Shown here: positions 54,306-64,000 of the stretch, one piece after another
How positions within the stretch are numbered: the first letter of the stretch is position 1
How the letters are laid out: each line of letters begins with the position of its first letter
NCBI GenBank assembly: GCA_037367355.1
Contig: CM074704.1
Span: forward strand, 1,550,001-1,614,000
DNA length: 64,000 bases
From: Neoscytalidium dimidiatum
Lineage: Eukaryota; Ascomycota; Dothideomycetes; Botryosphaeriales; Botryosphaeriaceae
Reading direction: 5' to 3'
Position numbers and translations under genes: made by a program
Notes under the pieces: model-generated
The model's database searches: none
What the model saw: the letters and a program-made list of their open reading frames with translations, nothing else
Told to the model about the DNA's origin: nothing

Positions 54306-55630
54306 ATGGAACCCAATCACGCGGACGCCAAATCCGTAAGCTTCCGTTATCTCTGCCATTATGTGATAACAGAATAACTCACCTTGCGCAGGCTCACCAG
54401 TACCTGATCGACCCTTTGATTGCGCCCGATCCTAGTGACGAGACTGGTCCAGGTTCCCACTTCCGCTCAACCTTTGATCCGGCCACGCCTGACAACAGCG
54501 TCTCCCCTCCGCCTTACTCTGCCATCTCCAGGGATCCCTCGGTCCAGGTCCGCCAGCCCACCGGTGGCTCCACTAATCCCTTCCGCAAGTCGTCCATCAA
54601 TTCCAAGGACGGCAGCCGTGTTTCGAGCCGACCCATCAGCGCGGGGTATCCGACGCCTCCATCGTCAGCCAGCCCTCATCGCACCAGCTTTCCCGGCCAT
54701 CGCGAGGAGGCATTCGCGTCGTACAACTCATCACCTCGATCCCGCCGCAGCGGCAGCCACGGAAGCCACCCGAGCTCTTCGCCTATAAAGGCTGAGAATC
54801 AAGGTAGGCCCCGTCGTAGCAGCTCGCTGCGGGAACGTTACCCTGGTGACAAATCAATCCATCCATTAGACCAAATCAAGCGCGAACAGAAGATTGCTCG
54901 CCGCTCTCCTCATCTCAGCAAGCGGCACCTCCCTGGGCCGGATACCATTGACCGGTTGGATAACATCAATGGAAAGTACCATCACGAAGGACCCTATGAC
55001 GCAGCGCTTTTGGCACGCAACACCTCCTGGGACTCCAGCCCGCTCGCTGCGCTGCAGGATTCAAACGCGGAAGCTATCAAGGCCACCCCTGAGGAAACCC
55101 TGAGGGATGCTCTCGAGAGACACCGCCCTATTGACAATGTCGCAGTCATCCCGCCTGGCATGACTGATCGCTTTGGCCGCAGGTATGATTACGAGGAAGG
55201 TGATGACATGATGATCTATAACGGCGGTAACTTTCGGCGCTGGCCCGGCATTGTGAGTGGCTTTCTTTGCACCTTTCCAGTCGGCACTTCTATTGACACT
55301 TGCCAGGATTATCATCCCAACGACATCAAGGGTAAAGGCGAGCCTTCCTACTCTCTTGATGAAGCGATGAAGAGGCATAAGATCAGCAGCAGAAGCGACG
55401 GCATCGAGATGAAAACGCGCCCTCGCAACAAGTCTGATGTTACCCACCAGTACCGCGGCCCCTACCCTGACCCTGACGGCGCCGGCATTGTCGGGGAGCA
55501 GCGGTACAATGAGTGGGCAAACGAGGCTAGTGGAATCTCCCGCTCCCGCTCTACTGGTCACAAGATGACCGAGGGCTTGAAGAAGAGGTTGGGTAGCATC
55601 CGCAGGAAACACAAGGAAAGAGCCGAATAA
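54306..55630 (+). CDS. PAL1: Pal1 cell-morphology protein
   Basis: Fungal Pal1-family protein; in fission yeast Pal1 marks growth sites and helps keep cylindrical shape. In yeast the relatives associate with early endocytic patches. Exons 54306-54335, 54392-55252 and 55307-55630 give 404 residues. The N-terminus [19 protein letters not shown] joins over a 56-bp intron. Ser/Pro-rich sequence leads to the Pal1 core, about 150-230: [42 protein letters not shown]. The C-terminus is basic ([17 protein letters not shown]). Intron 2 (54 bp) is in frame and stop-free, so retention adds 18 residues. No membrane segment. Confidence 0.9.
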
Positions 55631-56882
55631 GTGGGCGGTGTGCGTCTACCGCAAGGTGACTGTCTTTTTCGTTCTGTAGGATATGTTTCAGGACTGGATG
55701 ATGTCTTGAAGAATCCAGCAGAAATTTGTATTATCAGGTTACGACTACCCACGACGATTGGTACGTATAGACTAGGATTACTTTTGGTTTAGAAGAACTT
55801 TCTAGGGGTATAAGTTGAATTGTATGTCTCATTGCGCCAAATTCTCGAATGCATAAAACACACGACGTCTCATCACGAAAGTCGGCAATCGAAGTAGCAT
55901 CTGGGAGCGTCGATACTCACGTGCTCTCATTGAGAAGCAACTTGAATTCCGTCTTGGGAACGATTGCTTAGCCAAGTACAAGTGGTTTTCGCGTTGCTGA
56001 AAACAACGGACAACGTGGTCTAAGACGAACTGTAGACCGGCGCGTTTTTGCCTTTCCTCAATATTCCTGAACCGGAGAAGAAAAAAAAAAGATGACCCCA
56101 AAGAGCCGGAAGGTCCCCAAGGTTATACGTCGCAACGCCAACGCCATCACTCACAGAAACTTATTCTCATTCTCAGCAAGAAACTTCAAGACAGCCCTTT
56201 TTAGATTGGTAGGCGCAGAGACTGGCAATCGGGGCTAACTTATTTTCTATCTATTCTAAATCTGGCCTATTCTATGGCTCAGTCATACAGAAGAGTCCGG
56301 GTGTGGCAATGAGAGAGCTTAAGGAACGTCTCACAAAGCACTTGACTCCAGGTAGCTAATATCCTCGGTTGCATTTCATGGAAGGTGAAGTGTAACCTAT
56401 GCGGACCAATTCACAGGCAAGTGCTGAAGGGTTCCACTGGGGCCCTTTGGCCCCCAAAAGAGGCGCGGCACTTGAGAGCCAATTAGACGCTTGTGGTGTA
56501 ACTTTTTGGCTCACCGGAAACTCCGAAAAGACGCATGACGATAATAAGGCTAGCCGCAACAACCCGTAGTGGGTTTCCAGGTTTTCCTAAGGCATGTTCA
56601 GACGTCGCTATGGGAGGGAGTTTGTCTACTGCAGTGATGTATCTTGCCGGACCATGCGACGAAGCACGACTATAATTATCCTCCATTGTCAGACCTTGCA
56701 TCTGAGGTCCCACTTAGGAGCCGCGGGGTGGGGGCCAAAGACTCCCAATGCTGCAAAGATGTGCAGATCATGCAACAGCTCGTGCGCTCAAGCCGATGTG
56801 TAGGAGGCAGTGCAAAATCTTTAAATATTCGATGTTTCTCGTCGACTCTCTGAAGCGCATCGACGCCGCAGCATTCTGGAAT
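55631..56882. other. Intergenic region upstream of the DUF3176 gene
   Basis: 1.25 kb, AT-rich in its first half. A GGGGCC-CTTT-GGCCCC inverted repeat lies at 56439-56454. A TTTAAATA element at 56820-56827 could be the core promoter of the gene at 56883. No other gene was recognised. Confidence 0.5.
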
Positions 56883-58972
56883 ATGGGGAAAACGACCCGG
56901 AACCCCGTTCAGACCGCCGGGCCAAACGTCCTGACATGTACTCCGCTGCCATGGGTCCTGGAGATCATCAGCTGCGCATTGGCAATCCTCGCCTTAGCAG
57001 CCATCATAGCTACTGTTGGCGTCTACGATGGTCGTACGCTTCCGAACTGGCCGCATCCCATATCCATCAATGCGATGATTTCCATTTTCACCGCTGTCTT
57101 CAAAGCCTCTTTAATCATGCCAATTGCGGAAGGTCTGGTCATACTATCAACGACCCAAAACATGCGCTCACAGCCACAACAGGTATTAGCCAGCTTAAAT
57201 GGTATTGGTTTGATGAACCTCGGCCACTCATCGACCTTGACCGCTTTGATGCCGCCAGTAGAGGTCCTTGGGGTTCATTGCGTCTTATATTTGATTTCCG
57301 TAAACAGTATGTGTCAAGCTCTCACAACCTTACGAACAACGAACTTACATGTTAAAGCTACATTGCCACTCTCGGAGCTTTTATTACCGTAGCCGCGCTT
57401 GCAGTGGACCCATTTTCACAGCAGATCATCCAGTACTATGACTGTATGCAACCTGACCCGGGATCCGTTGCCCTCATACCAAGAACGAACAGGTATTCGG
57501 TAGGAGGAATGCATACTGGTGCCGGCTCTGCATCCCTTGATGGACCTATGCAGGTGGCAGTTTACATGGGCTTACTTGATCCAGCTCAAAACTCATCTCA
57601 ACTTACATCGGTAGACTGCTCTACCGGCAACTGTACCTTTCCCACAGACAACGGTGCAACCTTTTCTACACTGGCGATGTGTTACTCCTGTACCGACATC
57701 ACAGATACCATCTCCGTGAACGATACTACTGTTCCGACGAATTGGACCTTAGATTCAGGAGCATGGGTCGGTGAGCAAAGGCTCAGCTCCATAGTTCGTT
57801 CCCAGGACGGCGAAGAAGATACAGTATTTGCCTTTGACGCCTTGATGTTGAACTATCCCAGCAGCTGCGATGAAACCAGCAGGCAAGGCACTTCCAGCGG
57901 AGGATGCAGCTATCCTGAGGACCCCTTCGCGGCCAGGTGCTCCGTTCGACCGTGCGTGCAGACCTACGGAGCCAATGTCACCCGATCCGTATACAGCGAG
58001 ACGATAGTGTCATCACAGATGCTCGATTACGCTGTAGGCAACACCTACTACTGGGTCCTTGCTACAAATTCGACGCTCGAAAATGGAACCTGGCGCAGCT
58101 GCAACGCGACGACGTCTCCTACCTCCTCCAACATCATGGGGATCACTGTCAATGGAACACTGCCTGGAAAGAATGAAATCCCCAGCCTGTACTATCCAGA
58201 GTCATGCATTTGGATGTATAACTATTCGGCAGCCCACCCCCTCCGACAGTTTCTTGATGGCATGTTCCACGACAACGTTTTGCAATTCTACGCTGTCCCG
58301 TCATCATCCATTGGGGACCTGTGGATCGAGAATCTTTATCGGAACGGCACAGCTAATATTAGTACTATGAATGACTACATGGAAGGGCTCACGCTATCTA
58401 TGACCGCGAATGTCCGGGAACGCGGTGAGACACAGAGGAGTGGATATGCAACGGGCACACCGCTGGCATCGAAGACCTGCATTCGGGTTCGCTGGCCATG
58501 GATCGCTCTACCGGCGGCGTTAATGCTGTTAGCATTATGTTTCCTTGGAGTGCTGTTACTGCAGTCAGCCGCATACGCAAACGGCCAGCTATTGTCTGGA
58601 CAAAGCACTTGGAAGTCTTCGGTACTCGTGCCGTTATTCCACGGCTTCAAACAGACCACGCTCGAGAGGGCTCGCACTCCTGCGGGGCTTACAGATGACC
58701 TTTCCCCTCCTGCAATATCTGGGCAAGATATGCAGAATATCGCGCGGCATATGCGGGTGCAGTTGCGCGAGGATGGGTCAGGGTTGAAATTCGTGGATGC
58801 AGATGCCGGTAAAGGAGAAGATGCGTTTTGCGAGCGCCTGGCGCCTTCGTTCGATGGAAGTCATGCGCAGCGAGACACGTTGATGGCGCCTAATACTGAT
58901 TCGCATGATGTCAACCACGCACCTCGGCCACTTTCCTGGATGTCTCACAGGTCGATTTCGCCACCAATCTAG
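56883..58972 (+). CDS. DUF3176 family membrane protein
   Basis: Exons 56883-57132, 57183-57306 and 57358-58972 give about 662 residues. Membrane segments appear near the N-terminus (VLEIISCALAILALAAIIAT; ISIFTAVFKASLIMPIAEG; IATLGAFITVAALAV) and near the C-terminus (LPAALMLLALCFLGVLLLQ). Between them is a large extracellular-type domain with many N-x-S/T sites and the family motif CSTGNCTF, plus SQLKWYWF and SRGPWGSLRL in the second exon. DUF3176 proteins are expanded in Pezizomycotina, with no known function. The start is uncertain: an in-frame ATG at 56832 adds 17 residues, and 56883 was chosen because it lies at a normal distance from the TTTAAATA element. Convergent with the cysteine-synthase gene. 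Confidence 0.83.
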
Positions 58973-59168
58973 ATACGCCTCGTATAGGGAAAGTCTTACG
59001 TATATATCTCTACAGCAAAAATATTTTGGTCATGTCTCCAGAAAGTCTGCCACGTGAGCTCTCGGGCGGTACAACACCCTGCCACCCCTTCTTGTTCTTT
59101 TTAATCAAATCTCATACAGAAGTCCGTGGTGGGTGTCTTGATTCCTTGTGTATTATGACGGATACTGT

Positions 59169-60578
59169 TTATTTGGCGTTCAAGACGGCGGCAAGGCTCA
59201 AACTCTCATCGTTGCCCACGGCACCTGCCTTTGCCCAGAACTTACTCAGATGTCTCGTACCACTGCAACGCTGGTCAGCACATGTTCTACTTGAGAAGGA
59301 TTTTCTCAAAATCGCACCTATCGCAAAGAATTGTGCAGAGCCTGTGGCCGGGACCCATTTGAAGAGCCAGCTTCGTTACAGCAACGCCTGTTCAATTTCA
59401 GTACGCTTCCCATTATGAGGACCAGACGGTGTCTTACAGTTCACAGCACTGCTGCTTCCAATGAAAATGCCATCCTTTTCAACCAGCCATCTCGCCATCG
59501 CCATGGCCTGCTCGTCGGTAACACGGATTGCATCGTCGACGAGCTCCCGACCAGCCTCGAAATTGTGGGTCACACGGTTGATACCGATGCCCTCAACTAT
59601 GGTGTCAACCTGGTGCCTTCTGCGGGTACCCTCTCTCTCCTTCGGATCAAACATGACACCATACTTGACCCTGTTGAAGAGGCCACTGCCCTGAGGATCC
59701 GCCAGCACTACCTTGAGCTTCGGCAGCCTGGGCTTCAGGAACAGCGCGACACCGGAGATAGTACCGCCGGTGCCAGCGCCCGTCACGAAGGCGTCAAGCT
59801 TCCTCCCGGTCTGCTCGTAGATCTCTGGCCCAGTACCCTCGTAGTGCGCACGCCAGTTGGCGTCGGTCTCGAACTGGTCGGCAAAGATGCCCCTTCCAGG
59901 TTTGCTTGGGTCATTGGTGTGTTCGTTGGCTCTCGCGCGGGCCTTGTTGACAAACTGATTCTGGTCCACGATGGGTGCTGGGCGGACGCGCTCGACCTCA
60001 GCGCCCAGCCTCAGCAGCAGGTCGGACTTCTCGAGGGCCATGTCGTCGGGCATGCAGATGTGGGCGAGGTATCCTCTCGCTCGGCAGATGGCGGCGAGGG
60101 AGATACCAGTGCTGCCAACTGTGCCTTCGTAGATCATATCTCCGGAGTGCGGTGTCAGGAGACCTTCATCCTCGGCCATGGTGATGATGCTGAGGGCAAC
60201 ACGATCCTTGGGACTGTTGCCGGCGCCATTAAGGAATTCGGCTTTGGCCAGGACCTCGCACCCTGTGGCTTCCGAGAGAGATTTAATTTTGATGAGGGGA
60301 GTGTTTCCGATGCAACCCTCAATTCCTTCTGCAATCTCTTCAACAGGGTCGGGAGATGAGTCAAGATCGAGAGTGTTGTCCTTTAGCTCAACCTTGTGAA
60401 CGCTGCGGAGTGTCCATATAGAGGATCGCTTATCTAGGCGTCTTGGTTTCGGTTGCCTTGCGGTTCTGTACCGTCTTTCGAGGTCAGGATAGACGTCTTT
60501 GTAGCCCAGCGTCAGGAGGATGCCGGCGACGAATGCACCGCCAATCCACCAACGTAGGTGCTGGTTCTGACTGTCCAT
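59169..60578 (-). CDS. Cysteine-synthase-like PLP enzyme with N-terminal membrane anchor
   Basis: Exons 59438-60578, 59318-59387 and 59169-59262 give 434 residues. The core matches O-acetylserine sulfhydrylases: IGNTPLIKIKSLS, the PLP lysine in GNSPKDRVAL, EGTVGSTGISLA, FVTGAGTGGTISGVA and, after splicing, AVNCVAVTKLALQMGPGH and TILCDSGTRHLSKFW. The phosphate-binding loop reads EGTVGSTG, close to the usual EGTSGNTG. Residues 10-26 (WWIGGAFVAGILLTLGY) form a membrane segment not found in soluble cysteine synthases, suggesting attachment to a mitochondrial or ER membrane. Fungi have such a second type (similar to S. pombe Cys12). Whether it makes cysteine or acts on another substrate is open. 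Divergent from the gene at 60852. Confidence 0.88.
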
Positions 60579-60851
60579 GCTCTTTCTGAGATCGGCCAGG
60601 CCGGGCCACTCAGGCTCTTTGCATAAACCTTTCCTCCTTTTTCAAATAGGTGGATATTCACAGGGACAATTGGAAAAAGATGATGATTCGGTCTGTGGTA
60701 TCGGGCTCGATCCGTGACGTGCGAGAGCGTGGCTGGTGGGTGAAGCTTGGACCCTCACTAGCCACGGCGTGGCGGTTGTCTTTGACGCGGAGCTGGAGAG
60801 CACGCGGCCTGCGGACTGTCTCTGTCTCCGCTGTCCGTCCCCCCACCAGCC

Positions 60852-62470
60852 ATGGACTCGCCCGTCGTCGCCCAGCTGTTTCGCCAACTGTTTTCTCACC
60901 GCGCGAGCCAATGCCTGCGTGCGCCTTCGCTTTCCATTGCGCGCATCCAGCGCCGCGGCCTGGCGTCCAGCAGGAGGGACGACGACGCCGGCCAAATCAA
61001 GACCAGTTCCGAGAGCAGGTGGCAGCAACGGACCGACATCTTGCCTGAGGAGCGGACAGAGGAGTTCAAGCGCTATCCAATGGTAACTGCTGACTCTCTT
61101 CGGTCCCGGAAAGAAAGACCACGGAGGGTTAAGATGCTCATGCGCGACTTTATTGAAGGTATTAGAGAGCGGGCTATCCTTGTCCATTGTCCGTCGAACT
61201 CAAGCTTATGTTGCGTACAGACAGCCTGTACAACCCCAGCTACGGCTATTTCTCCAAGCAAGTCGTCATCTTCCACCCCGGCGAGCCCTTCATCTTCAAC
61301 GAGATCAAAGACGAACCCGAATTCTACCGTATACTTGGCGACAGATATACGCGATTCGAAGACGAGCTGGACGAGGAAGAGTACAACGAGAGTAGGCAAT
61401 TATGGCATACCCCGACCGAACTCTTTCGTCCTTACTACGGCGAGGCTATCGCGAGATATCTCGTCACGAATTACAAGCTGTCACAATATCCTTACCACGA
61501 CATGTTGATATATGAAATGGGTGCTGGAAACGGAACCCTCATGATCAATATCCTCGACTACATCCGTGATGTGCATCCAGAGGTCTACGAACGCACGAAA
61601 TTTCGCGTCATCGAAATTTCCTCTTCCCTAGCGTCGTTGCAGGTCCACCATCTCAAACATTCGGCATCTGCGCGGGGTCATTTGGATAAGGTCGAGGTCA
61701 TCAACCGCTCCATATTCGACTGGAACGCCTACGTCTCATCGCCATGTTTCTTCCTCGCCCTCGAAGTTTTCGACAACTTCGCCCATGACTGCCTCCGCTA
61801 CGACCCCTTCACTGAGGAACCGCTTCAAGGAAATGTCCTCATAGACAACCACGGCGATTTCTACGAATTCTACACGCGGGAGATCGACCCCGTAGCCGCA
61901 CGCTTCCTGCGGGTCCGCGATGCAGCTGTGACGCGCCCTTACAGACATCCCCTCCAGGGATCACGGGCCTTCCGTAATCTGCGCTCGAAACTGCCCTTCG
62001 CGCCGAACCTGACGGCCCCGGAGTTCATTCCTACGCGGCTGATGCAGTTCTTCGACATCCTGCATACCTACTTTCCCGCACACAAGCTTGTCACGAGCGA
62101 CTTCCACAGCCTGCCAGACGCCATCAAGGGTATCAACGCACCTGTCGTGCAGACGAGATATCAGCGCAAGACCGTGCCAGTGAGCACGCCGCTAGTAAGT
62201 CCTCGGTTTTTTCTTCTTTAGCAACAGCCAAGCAGAGAACTGACAATATGCTCCCTGTAGGTACAACAAGGCTACTTCGACATCCTTTTCCCCACGGACT
62301 TTGGCGTCATGGAAGACGTGTACCGCGCCATCACCGGCAAGCTGACGCGCGTCATGACGCATGAAGATTTCCTAAATAGGTGGGCGTTCGTGGAAGAAAC
62401 TCAGGTGCGGAGCGGCGAGAATCCGCTGTTGAGCTGGTATAAGAACGCCAGCGTGATGACGACTGTATAG
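60852..62470 (+). CDS. MidA/NDUFAF7-family mitochondrial methyltransferase
   Basis: Exons 60852-61158, 61221-62194 and 62261-62470 give 496 residues. The N-terminus (MDSPVVAQLFRQLFSHRASQ) is basic without acids, a likely mitochondrial presequence. The family pattern begins MRDFIEGDSLYNPSYGYFSKQ across intron 1, then LFRPYYGEAIARYL and the SAM-binding IYEMGAGNGTLMI (about 200). LALEVFDNFAHD, GDFYEFYTREI and QGYFDILFPTDFG follow. In animals NDUFAF7 dimethylates an arginine of complex I subunit NDUFS2 during assembly. The fungal protein belongs to the DUF185 group but is divergent, so its substrate is inferred at best. The promoter (273 bp) is shared with the cysteine-synthase-like gene. Confidence 0.82.
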
Positions 62471-62966
62471 GCGAAAAAGGGACACGTCTTTATGCAGTAA
62501 ATGGGAATGGATGTCGACAACCCGCTTTTAGGGCAGATGAAGAGTGCTCCTCGTTGCATGGTCGGCTGGGCGACGACATGGAGTTATGGAAATGAAGAAC
62601 CGGCTACCTCAAAATCAGAGCGTACGTTGATTTACAGGTGGTTCATACGTGAGGTGCTTCGCTTGTCCTGGCCCCATTTCTCAGCAAACAAGCCACGCTT
62701 CAGGCACTAGAAAGAGTCACCTGAATAATACAGTCGCAAGCATGCAACATATCCATCAAGGATCGTCCATCTTATCGCTGGCTCCCAGTTCATTTCCGAT
62801 CAATACGTGGGTATCGTTAATCACATGGGCGCCCTAAAAAATTCCTGCCTTTTACAGTTTCATCCCAGAGGGAAAAAAAAAAAACGAGTCTACCATGGAC
62901 TTCACAGGCTAGGAGCTCTACCTGCTTTTCTTTCCCTTCTCCATTCACCTTCCCCGATCACCCCTC
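62471..62966. other. Convergent intergenic region
   Basis: 496 bases with the 3' ends of the methyltransferase and dynamitin genes, including an A12 run at 62873-62884. No gene was seen. Confidence 0.6.
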
Positions 62967-64000
62967 TCACGCGAACTTCGCAATCCTCGTCTCTAAATCC
63001 CTGACCCAGTCGCCCACCATCTTGATATTGCCCTGCAGCGTGCCCTCGCCGTCTCTGAGATTCTCCTCGACCTTCGTCAGCGCCTCGCGCCACTGCCTGA
63101 TCTCCTCGGCTTGCTCGCCCTGACGCTTCTCCAGCTCATCGAGGGTGGCGCTGGCAGTGCCGGCGCTGGTATGGATGAGGCGCAGCGTGCGCAGGCGCTC
63201 GAGCACGAGCGGCAGCGTCGGGGAGAGGGACTCGATGGTGGCGAGCGTGCCGTACAGGGCGTTGATCTTGGCGACGCGCTCCGGGTCCTCGATGTACGCG
63301 CCCATCATCTCCGGGGGCGGGCCCACGTCGGCAGCGCCCGCGCCGCCGGCGCCAGCGGCCGCGGAGACCGTGCCGCTGCGCTGGCGCGAAGTCGCGGAAA
63401 CGGGGGATGAGGCGGAGTCTTGCGAGGCGCGGGCAGCTTTGCGCAGCTCCTCGAGGCGCTCTGCCTCCTGCGTGAGCTTCTGGACGCGGCGGGTGGCGGC
63501 GTCGAGCGAGCTGGTGGACACCTCGGAGATGGTGTGTAGCTGGCGTTCGAGCGAATCGAGGTTGTGCAAGATGCTCTTGGGGGGGTTGGCGGCCACGTCG
63601 GGCATGTTGTTGGCGTTGAGGCCGAGGGCCTTCTCTAGCTGCGAGAGGCGGGCGTCGAAGTCGGCGGCGCGCGACAGCGCGTGCGCGGCCTGCTCCGCCG
63701 ACGCCGTCACCGCGATGCTGGTCGTCGTCTGCGGTATTGTCGTGGTCCCGTCTACTGGTGCTGTGGCCGGCCGCGCGAACCGCTTCAACGTGCGCGCGAA
63801 CTGGGCTTCCGCGCCCTTCACTCCACCTTGCCGCTGCACGTACACGGCGTCCAGCATCTCGCTCAGCTTGGCGATGCCCTCCGCAGGGTCGTCATCTTCC
63901 TCGTCCTCTTCGCCCGCAGTAGCAGCAGCAGCTTCCCCGCCCTCCTCTTCGCCGTGCTCTTCTCCCAACCCGCCCTTCTTCGCCTGCTCCCGCAATTCGA
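62967..64000 (-). CDS. Dynactin subunit 2 (p50 dynamitin), 5' part outside window
   Basis: The C-terminal 344 or so residues of a dynamitin; the frame stays open to base 64000, so the N-terminus is missing. The protein supports the dynactin shoulder, linking dynein to cargo along microtubules. After an acidic block (GEEDEEDDDPAEG) come LSEMLDAVYVQRQ, a helical region LSQLEKALGL, LHNLDSLERQLHTISEV, an Ala/Ser linker, YIEDPERVAKINALYGTLATI, LVLERLRTLRLIHTSAG and the end MVGDWVRDLETRIAKFA. This coiled-coil layout and ending match fungal dynamitins. No intron was seen in the visible part. Confidence 0.82.
   Translation of the reverse strand, partial: ELREQAKKGGLGEEHGEEEGGEAAAATAGEEDEEDDDPAEGIAKLSEMLDAVYVQRQGGVKGAEAQFARTLKRFARPATAPVDGTTTIPQTTTSIAVTASAEQAAHALSRAADFDARLSQLEKALGLNANNMPDVAANPPKSILHNLDSLERQLHTISEVSTSSLDAATRRVQKLTQEAERLEELRKAARASQDSASSPVSATSRQRSGTVSAAAGAGGAGAADVGPPPEMMGAYIEDPERVAKINALYGTLATIESLSPTLPLVLERLRTLRLIHTSAGTASATLDELEKRQGEQAEEIRQWREALTKVEENLRDGEGTLQGNIKMVGDWVRDLETRIAKFA

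Noticed and set aside
59331..60359. 342-codon frame antisense to the cysteine-synthase-like gene
   Set aside because: The minus strand encodes clear PLP-enzyme motifs here; the plus-strand frame has none.

Overview
This window is nuclear DNA from a filamentous ascomycete (Pezizomycotina). The genes carry short GT-AG introns, mostly 46-120 bp with CTGAC/CTAAT-like branch sites, and the intergenic regions are GC-rich. Several protein families present are fungal or ascomycete ones: DUF3176, Pal1, Sds3/Dep1, large multi-finger C2H2 proteins and Ams1-type vacuolar mannosidase. A dothideomycete is my best guess, but that is inference from general look only. I see no rRNA, tRNA, transposon, CRISPR array or secondary-metabolite cluster.

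Layout: 1-666 end of a secreted alpha/beta-hydrolase gene (3' part outside the window); 2537-5848 DUF726/TMCO4-type membrane hydrolase; 6264-7172 UTP23; 7442-8713 PPE1; 9509-11134 C2H2 protein; 12884-14061 EMC3; 14361-15169 SPC2; 15516-16706 unknown protein; 19224-23111 and 24472-27670 two large C2H2 proteins in tandem; 29132-31792 Sds3/Dep1-like; 32274-34173 NOP12; 34419-37840 AMS1; 38558-39956 SNX4; 40527-41385 ADK2-type adenylate kinase; 42474-44219 MDM38/LETM1; 45648-46289 unknown protein with hydrophobic N-terminus; 47953-49118 secreted Thr/Ala-rich protein; 50205-51283 DUF1295 membrane protein; 52667-53887 USB1; 54306-55630 PAL1; 56883-58972 DUF3176 membrane protein; 59169-60578 membrane-anchored cysteine-synthase-like protein; 60852-62470 MidA/NDUFAF7-family methyltransferase; 62967-64000 dynamitin (5' part outside the window).

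Functionally this is mostly a housekeeping neighbourhood: ribosome and snRNA maturation (UTP23, NOP12, USB1), ER protein biogenesis (EMC3 and SPC2, head to head), mitochondria (ADK2-type kinase and MDM38 head to head; NDUFAF7-type protein), trafficking and cytoskeleton (SNX4, PAL1, dynamitin), and transcription (three C2H2 proteins and an Rpd3L-type subunit). Many genes sit as divergent pairs over 0.3-1.1 kb shared promoters. Exon joins were worked out by hand from reading frames and splice motifs. They are in frame, but none has been tested against transcripts.

I did not find a convincing new multi-gene system. The points most worth a second look are a perfect 11-bp hairpin with a GNRA-type loop inside a zinc-finger coding region, three stop-free introns whose length is a multiple of three, the two unrecognised proteins, the small secreted repeat protein, and a membrane-anchored cysteine-synthase-like protein.
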